Part shown: positions 24,474 to 32,700 of the stretch, piece after piece
Numbering within the stretch: the first letter of the stretch is position 1
How the letters are laid out: each line of letters starts with the position of its first letter
Source: Lewinella sp. 4G2
GTDB taxonomy: Bacteria > Bacteroidota > Bacteroidia > Chitinophagales > Saprospiraceae
Assembly (NCBI RefSeq): GCF_001625015.1
Contig: NZ_LVWJ02000014.1
Location: 3,658,001 to 3,722,000 of the forward strand
Reading direction: 5' to 3'
DNA length: 64,000 bases
Position numbers and translations under genes: made by a program
The notes under the pieces: model-generated
Database searches by the model: none
The model's input: only the letters and a program-made list of their open reading frames with translations
What the model was told of the DNA's origin: nothing

Positions 24474-27400
24474 ATGCGTTCACTTTACCTACTTCTCGCA
24501 TTTTTTGCGAGTACTTCCCTCTTTGCACAGGAGGTGATCATCACCGGCATTCTCGATGGCGGACTATCTGGCGGTATCCCTCGCGCGGTGGAAATTTATG
24601 TCAACGGCACCGTCGATCTAGATGGATACCGTTTGGAACGTTATTCGAACAGCTCCACTTCCGTTGAAGACTTTACCGCCCTTACGGGTACCTATACGGA
24701 TGAGTTTGTGTACATCATCAATTCCAGCCATTTCGCTGAGTTTGACCAAGCCTTTGGCAATAGTGGAGACTTTGCCAACCGGATCTCCGGCACCAATATT
24801 TTTGGAAACGGTAACGATGCTTTCACCATCACTCAGGGCAGTGGTATCATCGACCAAACTGGCGGAGAGATTGGTGAGAGCGACAATCTATACCGTGATA
24901 GCTACCTGTACCGCGTCAATAGTACCGGCCCCGACGGTGGTTGGGTAGCGGATAACTGGGCACTAGGTGGTAATGACCTGCTAGATGGCGTTGCAATTGG
25001 AGACTATGCTGGCATCGTCCCTTTCGGCTCCTACACCACCACGCCTCCGGGGCCTTCAATCAGCGTGATGGCCGGGGATAACGTCGCGGAACCGGCTACT
25101 GACGGTAGTTTCATTGTCACCCTCAGCGAAAGCGTTGCCGGCGATGTAACGGTTACCTACGCACTAGCAGGATCCGCTACGGCGGGTAGTGACTATACGG
25201 ATACTGGTATGGGCTCCGTGCTCATTGCTGGTGGCACTACTTCAGCCACAATCGTCATGTCAGCTCTGGATGACAGCGATCCGGAGTTCACGGAGACCAT
25301 TGAGATTACCCTGACCTCTACGGATGACGACTTTTTCACCGTGGGTGGAAGCGCCACCATTGAAGTATTGGACGACGAACCCGTTTCCGCCATTGCCATC
25401 AGTGCGATTCAAGGGTCTGGAATGGCTAGTGCTGTCACTGGTCAAGAGGTTACCGTCCAGGCTGTGGTCGTTGGTGACTTCCAGGGCGGCACCGGTGTGG
25501 GTCTCGGCGGATTCTTTGTCATGGAAGAGGACGCGGACCAAGACGGTGATCTCGCCACGTCAGAAGGTATCTGGATCTTCTACAGTGGAACTACCGACGT
25601 AAATGAAGGCGACCTGGTTACCGTCACCGGGCAGGTAGAAGAAGATCGTGGTCTCACGCAGATCAATGCTAATATTACGAATGGTGAAGTCACCATTGAT
25701 GCTACCGCCCAGGCACTGCCCACCCCGGCTTCGCTCGACTTACCACTTGCTGATGAAGCGGCGTTTGAAGCTTTTGAAGGGATGCTAGTCACTTTAGTGG
25801 ACGACGCTTACGTAACGAATAACTTCAGCCTCGGCCAATTTGGTGAATTTGAAATTTCTGTGGACGAGCGACTAATTCAGTTCACGGAATGTAATGAGCC
25901 TGATCCAAGCGCACTTGGCCCTTACAACGACGCTCAGGACTTGCGCCGACTGATCGTTGACGACGGGCGGACTGGCACCTACACCTTCCCCATCATTTTA
26001 CCTGACGGTACGGAGCTGACGCCTACTAATACCCTTCGGGCTGGAGACCGCTTTACGGGGCTCACGGGCGTGATGGACGAACGCTTCACGGGCTACCGCC
26101 TGCAACCTACCGATCCAGGCACGATTGTTGAGAACGAACGCCCCACCTCGGCACCTGACGTGGGCGGAAACCTCACCGTTGTTGGGATGAACGTCCTTAA
26201 TTACTTTACTACGCTGGGGCAACGCGGTGCGGATAACGCCCAGGAATTTGACCGGCAGGAAGCAAAAATTGTCGCCGCCATCTGTGAATTGGATGCTGAC
26301 ATTATCGGGCTAGTGGAGATTGAAAACAATGGGTTTGGCCCGAATGGTGCTACCCAAACACTGATTGACGCCATCAACGCATCGTGTAGCAAACAGTACA
26401 CTGCCGTTATTTCTCCCAACACGGGCGGTGACGAGATAAAAGTGGTACTCATCTATGATGCCTCCGTGGTGGAGGAGTCCGGCACGGCAGCCTCCCTGTC
26501 ACAACCCGCGGCTGTATTTCAACGTAACCGCGTTCCTGTTGCTCAAACCTTCCGCATTATTGAGGTGGGTAACGATGGGTTTGGTGGGGAGATCACCGTC
26601 ACGGCAAACCACTTCAAGAGTAAAGGTGGTTCTTGTGGTGCGGGTGATGACGACGATGGTGGCGCGGGCAGTTGCGATGGCTCCCGCCAGGCAGCCGCAG
26701 CCGCACTGCGTGATTGGTTAGCGACCAACCCTACTGGCTCCACGACGAGTAACATCCTGGTCATTGGTGACCTCAACGCCTACAGCGAAGAAGTTCCCAT
26801 CACCTCATTTGCGGACGCTGGATACGTGAACCTGGTCCCCGCACTGGCTCCTGCCGGAAGCTTCCCGTGCAGCGGTCTACCCTCCTACGTCTTCCGGGGC
26901 GAATGGGGCAGCCTGGACCACGCGATTGCCTCCGCAGACCTGGCTAGCATGGTCACCGGTGCCGTGCCGTGGGAAGTAAATGCCAGTGAGCCTACCGCTC
27001 TGGATTACGACACGGAGGACAATAACCCCGCTCTGTATGCAGATGACTTTTACCGTTTTAGCGACCACAACCCAATTGTGGTCGGCATTCAGCTATTGGG
27101 TACCCTACCTGCGCAATTGGGCAGCTTTACTGGAGAAGAGCGCAACGGCGACGTTGACCTCACCTGGACGACCCTCTCAGAAATGAACACCGCACGTTTT
27201 GAAATTGAGCGGAGAAGTGCAGATGGTTCATTCTTAAAAATTGGCGAGGTTGCCGCAGCCGGAACGAGCTCAGCGGAAATCACCTACAATTTCACTGATC
27301 CTGATCCTTTAGTTGGTACGAATGCCTACCGTTTACAGACGGTGGATCAGGACGATCAGCGTAGCTTCAGCAACGTGATCACCGTCGAGGTAGAGGACCC

Positions 27401-27629
27401 CAACTCAATTGAGGTTTACCAAACGGAAGCCGGTATTTACCGCTTGGCTGATGCCCCGGTGGGCACTACCTGGCTAATTACTGACGCCGGTGGAGCGGTC
27501 GTACGCACCGGGCGTACATCCTACCAGCGGACGGACGTAGATGGCCGTGGGCTACCACCCGGCGCCTACTTCATGGCGTTGACGCTTCCCGATGGAAAAG
27601 GGAAAGTCTTCAAGCTCATTTTCAATTAA
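24474..27629 (+). CDS. Secreted ExeM/NucH-family nuclease, T9SS cargo
   Basis: 1051 residues. Signal peptide (ending SLFAQ); lamin-tail-like domain (about 20-180; PRAVEIYVNGTVDLDGYRLERYS); Calx-beta domain (about 196-300; SDYTDTGMGSVLIAGG, DDSDPEFTETIEITL); an OB-like module (GGFFVMEEDADQDGD) as in ExeM-type extracellular nucleases; and an endonuclease/exonuclease/phosphatase domain (GMNVLNYF, DIIGLVEIEN, TANHFKSKGG, VIGDLNAYS, SLDHAI, SDHNPIVV) with the expected catalytic Asp, Asn and His residues. It ends with a fibronectin-like segment (LPAQLGSFTGEERNGDVDLTW) and a type A sorting domain. It probably degrades extracellular DNA for nutrients or biofilm remodelling. Confidence 0.9.
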   Translation: MRSLYLLLAFFASTSLFAQEVIITGILDGGLSGGIPRAVEIYVNGTVDLDGYRLERYSNSSTSVEDFTALTGTYTDEFVYIINSSHFAEFDQAFGNSGDFANRISGTNIFGNGNDAFTITQGSGIIDQTGGEIGESDNLYRDSYLYRVNSTGPDGGWVADNWALGGNDLLDGVAIGDYAGIVPFGSYTTTPPGPSISVMAGDNVAEPATDGSFIVTLSESVAGDVTVTYALAGSATAGSDYTDTGMGSVLIAGGTTSATIVMSALDDSDPEFTETIEITLTSTDDDFFTVGGSATIEVLDDEPVSAIAISAIQGSGMASAVTGQEVTVQAVVVGDFQGGTGVGLGGFFVMEEDADQDGDLATSEGIWIFYSGTTDVNEGDLVTVTGQVEEDRGLTQINANITNGEVTIDATAQALPTPASLDLPLADEAAFEAFEGMLVTLVDDAYVTNNFSLGQFGEFEISVDERLIQFTECNEPDPSALGPYNDAQDLRRLIVDDGRTGTYTFPIILPDGTELTPTNTLRAGDRFTGLTGVMDERFTGYRLQPTDPGTIVENERPTSAPDVGGNLTVVGMNVLNYFTTLGQRGADNAQEFDRQEAKIVAAICELDADIIGLVEIENNGFGPNGATQTLIDAINASCSKQYTAVISPNTGGDEIKVVLIYDASVVEESGTAASLSQPAAVFQRNRVPVAQTFRIIEVGNDGFGGEITVTANHFKSKGGSCGAGDDDDGGAGSCDGSRQAAAAALRDWLATNPTGSTTSNILVIGDLNAYSEEVPITSFADAGYVNLVPALAPAGSFPCSGLPSYVFRGEWGSLDHAIASADLASMVTGAVPWEVNASEPTALDYDTEDNNPALYADDFYRFSDHNPIVVGIQLLGTLPAQLGSFTGEERNGDVDLTWTTLSEMNTARFEIERRSADGSFLKIGEVAAAGTSSAEITYNFTDPDPLVGTNAYRLQTVDQDDQRSFSNVITVEVEDPNSIEVYQTEAGIYRLADAPVGTTWLITDAGGAVVRTGRTSYQRTDVDGRGLPPGAYFMALTLPDGKGKVFKLIFN

Positions 27630-27636
27630 TCGCCAG

Positions 27637-27676
27637 AGGGCCATTTATCTTTATGAGATAAGTGGCCCTTCGATTT
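27637..27676 (+). terminator. Rho-independent terminator of the nuclease gene
   Basis: A 14-bp stem (arms AGGGCCATTTATCT and AGATAAGTGGCCCT, one G-U pair) with a 5-base loop, 27637-27669, then TCGATTT. The T-run is weak but the stem is strong. Confidence 0.75.
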
Positions 27677-27681
27677 AACAC

Positions 27682-28404
27682 TTGTGCGTGAACGCTGATA
27701 CGCCCCCTCTTTTCCGGATTCTACTGTTAGCCGCTACTCCCTTCGAAGTTGAGGCCACCGTGTTGTGGTTGCGGCAACGGGCGCTTGAAGAAGTTGCCAA
27801 TCTGCTGAAGTTTGGTAGCGTAGAGATAGAAGTACTATTTACGGGAGTGGGGCCCGCCGCAACTGCCTATGTACTGGGCAATCGTTTTGCTTCGGCTCCA
27901 CGGCCCAACATGGTCCTGCAGGCGGGTGTAGCTGGCGCCTACCACCGCGATGTACCGTTGGGGACGGTGGTCCAAGTCACATCAGAATGTTTTGCGGACT
28001 TGGGGGCGGGAAGTGCTGATGGTGCCTTCTTAAGTCTGGGTGATATTGGTCTACATCCGGGCCAGCCATTTGATCTGGGTGAAATGCTTCGCCTGCCGCC
28101 TCTTGCTACGGCAACACCCTTCCCTGCCGTGACTGGTGCGACTGTTTCACAGACCACGGGAACGCTGCGGCGCAGGGAAGAATTATTGAAGCGCTGGCCC
28201 GACGCCGAAGTGGAAACCATGGAGGGTGCACCTTTTTTTAGAGCTTGTTTGGATCATGGAATCCCACCCGTTCAAATTCGAGCAATCAGTAACTACGTAG
28301 AAACGAGGGACAAAGAGACCTGGCAAATGAAAGAGGCGATTGACGCACTCAATATTGCTCTGCAATCTCTACTCGCCGGATTCTTACAACAGCCAGTCGA
28401 CTGA
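27682..28404 (+). CDS. mqnB: Futalosine hydrolase (MqnB), menaquinone pathway
   Basis: About 240 residues. The fold is that of nucleoside phosphorylase/hydrolases: ILLLAATPFEVEAT at the start, VEVLFTGVGPAATAY-like strand (FTGVGPAATAY), QAGVAGAY, the substrate segment VETMEGAPFFRAC, and RAISNYVETRD. The VETMEGA and SNYVE motifs are characteristic of futalosine hydrolase, which releases hypoxanthine from futalosine in the alternative menaquinone pathway. No ATG is available; TTG 27682 or GTG 27688 are the candidates and the choice is uncertain. It stands alone after the nuclease terminator. Confidence 0.88.
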   Translation: MCVNADTPPLFRILLLAATPFEVEATVLWLRQRALEEVANLLKFGSVEIEVLFTGVGPAATAYVLGNRFASAPRPNMVLQAGVAGAYHRDVPLGTVVQVTSECFADLGAGSADGAFLSLGDIGLHPGQPFDLGEMLRLPPLATATPFPAVTGATVSQTTGTLRRREELLKRWPDAEVETMEGAPFFRACLDHGIPPVQIRAISNYVETRDKETWQMKEAIDALNIALQSLLAGFLQQPVD

Positions 28405-28721
28405 CTTGCTATTGCTTGAACGTCTGCACGCTACCCTTTAACAGTGTCAAGCTAAGTGGGGCTTCTGCTTTGGTGGCAGAAGTTGTATTTTTGCGCCCCG
28501 TTAGGTCAGTGGGTGTTGTCTTACGTATTGACTCCACCTCTTGGCCCAAGCGTAGTATTGATACCAATCAAAGTTTCGTTTTATAGTGCAGCGGTGGCCG
28601 CTTGATTCCTACGTTAGTTAGCAATTAACGCAGGGGCGGCTTCGTTAAAATGCGAGCCTGGTGAAAGCCATTTAGACCAGGGCAGCGCACTCACGAACCA
28701 GCTTGTTAGAACCCCCTGTGT
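28405..28721 (+). other. 317-bp gene-free region upstream of PorP/SprF gene
   Basis: No open reading frame stands out. It holds a small hairpin (CTTCTGC / GCAGAAG, 28462-28482) followed by TTGTATTTTT, which may terminate mqnB, and a TATTTTTGCG box (28486-28493) matching the -7 promoter consensus. If that promoter is used, the porP/sprF message has a leader of about 225 bases. A further hairpin (CCTGGT / ACCAGG, about 28656-28680) lies near the end. No known riboswitch is recognised. Confidence 0.45.
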
Positions 28722-29672
28722 ATGAAGTATTTTCGACTAGTCTGCCTTGTCTGTGCCCTGGCCGGTTCCGGAAGTCTTTTCTCCCAGCAGCTCTCCCTTT
28801 TTACTCAGTACCGGGAAAATGCGACCATCATCAATCCAGCGGCGTTAGAGGCGGACTTCTTGACCTACGGTTACGATATGACCTTTGGCGCCAACTACCG
28901 CAAACAGTGGGCTGGCATTCAGAACTCTCCCACTACGCAAATCATTCGGGGCAGCTTCGTCAACCCCAGCAGGGCCACCGTCAATATTACGGCTGGTGGC
29001 TACCTGCTAAATGATCAGACCGGCCCTACGGGCTACACCGGCGCTTACGGACGTATTGGCACGGTCATCAGTCAGGACCCCGAGTACTACGGAATTAGTG
29101 TAGGCCTATCCGCTGGCTACGTTGGTTACCGCGTGAAGGCTAGTGAATTGGTGGTCCGCGACGCGGATGATTTCCTCATCGGCGCCGATCGCAGCCAGGG
29201 CCACCCCGACATCGGTCTTGGTGTTTATGGCTACAGTTACGTGAACGACTACAACCTCCTCTACGCCGGCCTGTCCATCCCTCAGGTATTTGGTTTTGAC
29301 GTGACGTTTCAGGACGAGAATGGCGACTTCAGCGTCCAGCGTTTGCGCCATTACTACGCCATGGCGGGGTGGTATTGGTTCACCTCCGACGAGAGTTTTC
29401 TGGAGGTCAGCAGTTGGGTGAAGTACGTAGAAGGTGCCCCCCTTAACGCAGACCTAAGCCTACGGTACCAACTGCCCTCTGCACCCTACTTAGGGGCCGG
29501 CATCAGCACCGCCGGTAACTTCCACTTCGAGGCGGGTATTAACGTTGGGCAGAGCTACAACGCCCTCACCAATTTCCGGCTTGGGTATGGCTATGACTAC
29601 TCCTTCTCTTCCTTTGGCCCTTCCGTTGGTGGGACGCACGAAATTCAACTAGCCGTTGCGTTAACCCGCTAG
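28722..29672 (+). CDS. PorP/SprF-family type IX secretion membrane protein
   Basis: 316 residues. Signal peptide (ending SLFSQ) followed by the family start QLSLFTQYRENATIINPAA and an outer membrane barrel with GANYRKQWAGIQNSPTTQ, GGYLLNDQTGPTGYTGAYGRI and C-terminal YDYSFSSFGPSVGGTHEIQLAVAL. PorP/SprF proteins work with the T9SS and serve surface delivery of cargo with type B sorting domains. In keeping with this, the next gene (56 bp downstream) is such a cargo; in Flavobacterium sprF likewise neighbours sprB. The order here (porP/sprF first) is the reverse of the sprB-sprF order. Confidence 0.92.
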   Translation: MKYFRLVCLVCALAGSGSLFSQQLSLFTQYRENATIINPAALEADFLTYGYDMTFGANYRKQWAGIQNSPTTQIIRGSFVNPSRATVNITAGGYLLNDQTGPTGYTGAYGRIGTVISQDPEYYGISVGLSAGYVGYRVKASELVVRDADDFLIGADRSQGHPDIGLGVYGYSYVNDYNLLYAGLSIPQVFGFDVTFQDENGDFSVQRLRHYYAMAGWYWFTSDESFLEVSSWVKYVEGAPLNADLSLRYQLPSAPYLGAGISTAGNFHFEAGINVGQSYNALTNFRLGYGYDYSFSSFGPSVGGTHEIQLAVALTR

Positions 29673-29727
29673 GCTGATTGAAACCGTCACTCCCCCGCTC
29701 TAATAATTGATTTTAAGCATCCATCGT

Positions 29728-32700
29728 ATGCGCGCTATCTACTTCGTATTATTTCTCATCACTTCCCTGCAGGCATTTGGACAGAGCGACCCCTCGGTTA
29801 CTTTTCAGGTGCCCGACGTGCAGGCGACCAGTGGTTCAACGGTTTGCCTTCCCATCACGGCCATCGATTTTTCCGGAGGGATAGAATTCAGTTTCGCCCT
29901 TCGCCACGAGCTGGATGGTGGGTTGACCTTCAACAGGGTACAAAACCTCAATCCAGATATCGGGGGTTTTGACATGGATGATTTTAACTTGACGGACTTC
30001 CTATTCGAAGGTGTCATTACAGTTTCCTGGCGCAGTTACGGTGATGATGTAGAGTGTGTCGATGCTCCTTTCGTGGTTACACTACCAGATGATGCCGTGC
30101 TATTCGAAGCCTGCTACGATGCAGTGGGTGACTTCGGATCCAACCACCCCGTAGAAATTTACGACAAACCCGACTCCGTCCCATTCGATGGTATGGACGA
30201 TACAGTTCCAGTCGCTTTCAACAAGCGCCGCACCTGTAACTCCGGGCTTTTCGCAATCCCTGATCGCAAAAACGGTTCAGTTACTATTGGCGTTGCCCCA
30301 CTCATCTTTGAGATCAATGGTCAGACCGGTAATTTTCAACCTGGGGATATCTTTTGTTTGGACATCGACGTGGTGTCTGGATTCGAGGACCTTACCAGCT
30401 ATCAATTTGGTTTCCGCTGGGACGAGACCGTACTCCTTCCGCGGGATGTGACCATCGTAGCCGACCTGCCCCAAATTACCGTAGGTACCCACCGTTTTGA
30501 TACGGACGCTACCTTTTTCGGAGTTTGGTCTCAGTTCACCCCTACCCCATCTCCCGAGTCCCTTGCACCGGGAAGTACCCTCCTCACGGTTTGTTATGAT
30601 GTAGTGGGTGAGTGTACGGATCGGTCCGACATCGTCATGGAGGTACTCCCGCGCCCCACCGGTAGCCAAACTACGAATGAGGCGAATGGGGCAACGGAAG
30701 CCCAGAACGGTATCCCCATTATCGATACCCGTACGGACTTCGCCATCGATGCCTGTAACCCAAATGGGTTCGACGTCGTTATTGCCTGCCCCACGGAAAA
30801 CCCTTCTTTCGGCGATACGGAAGTGTGTATTGAAGTACAGGCGGGTACTGACTTTATCGACATGGATAAGATGGATTACGCCATCTCCTGGAACCCAAAC
30901 CTATTACGCTTTACCGGCGTCGGTGATCGGAATAGCTCATTGGTGATTAACCCTGCGGATGATTTTATCACCGACCAGACCGACATGGGCACCTTCTTTT
31001 TTGACTGGGATTCTCGTTTCCCCGCTGGTAATTCGCTGGATTCAGGAGAAATGGTCTTTACCCTGTGCTTCGATGCCATCGGTTTTGGTGGCACTAGCCC
31101 AATGACCGTCTCTGACTTCCGTAATGACATCGTTTCGGTAACTAACGGAGTCTTTAACGGAGTTGACCCCCGCAATTGTGCCATCACCATCGAGCGACCG
31201 GGTGGCGTTGCCGTCCGCTTTCCTGACGTTGGTCTACGCAGCTCTGAGGATCGGTGCTTCCCCATTGAGGTAGATGGCTTCGTCGGGGTGACCGACTTCA
31301 CGTTGAACGTTGAAACCTTGCCGGCGCTCTTCGATTATGCTGATTGGATGACCAGCATCCCGGGCATCATCGCAGCTGAATTCTCACCGGGTATTGTTCA
31401 ACTTACCTACAGCGGTGACGCACTGAATCTCGACGACGGAACAACCATCGGCGAAATTTGCTATCGGGCCAGGACGACTGCGGAGCCGGGAACGTGTGAT
31501 TCTATCTCGCTGACCCGAACCGTGCTTCCGAGTGCCGTCGTCACGGAAGAAAGCGCTCCGCAATCCGTAGACATCACTGATTTTGCCGGAGAAACCTGCG
31601 TGCTTTTCCCAAATGGCTTTGGACTGAACGTTGCCGATGCAGAAGCCTTTTTGGACTCTACGCTCTGCGTACCCGTTTCCGTCTACCAGTTTGCTGACAT
31701 TGAGACGGCGGAAATCGTATTTCGATTTGACCCCGCCCGTGTACGCTTCGACGAACTGGATCTATCCGAAACCACCTGGCCAGGTTTGAACGCCGCAAAC
31801 TTTGATCTATCGCGCGTTGACATCGGCATCATCACGCTAAGTTTTGCAGCAAGCGGGCCGGGGGTAACTACGGACGGAGGCACCGAAGAAACGCAAGTGT
31901 TTGCCTTTTGCTTCGAAACGCTCAACCGGGATGGCTGCTTCGAACTTACCGCGGAACCCAATGCTACCCCGCCCACGCGGACGAGTGAGGGCCCCGGAAG
32001 CATCGTCATCAACACCGGCGAAGTGTGCATCCAAGACCGAATAATCATTACGAATGTGACCGCCATTCCCTCTACTTGTGGAAATGGCATGGACGGTCAA
32101 ATCCTTTACGAAACGGCTCCACGTCCCGACAACGAACCCATCTTCATCCGCACCACTAACCCCGTCCGCATCGGTCGCAACGGCGTAGTCGGTGGGCTGC
32201 CCCCAGGCATGCAGGTGTTTACACTTTATACCCCGGGCAGTGACGTTCAAACGGTCGACTCCATCTTCATTCCCTTTGACGAGTCTTCTGCCGCGGTCGC
32301 TAATGCCGGACCAGACCGGTTCTTTAGCTGTAATGGTACCCAGGCCACTCAACTGTTGAGTACGAATAATGAGGGAGACACGTACCGCCTATTGTTCCTC
32401 AACGAGGATGAAACGCGCTTCATTGAAAATGGAGAGGTTCGAGCCGACGGGTCCATTACTCTTGTCGTCACTGAAATTGGCCAGTACATTCTTGAGGTAA
32501 CCAATGAGTTCGGTTGTACCGCTCAGGATACCGTAGCCGTTGGCCCTGGCCCCGCCCCCGTGGCCGACGCCGGTCCGGATGTCCAAATCGACTGCGCCAA
32601 CGACATGATCACGGTTACGGGTGGTAATTCAAGCGTCGGCCCGAACGTCACTTACCTGTGGGAACACGTAACCAATCAGGGTAACGTGATCGATACTACC

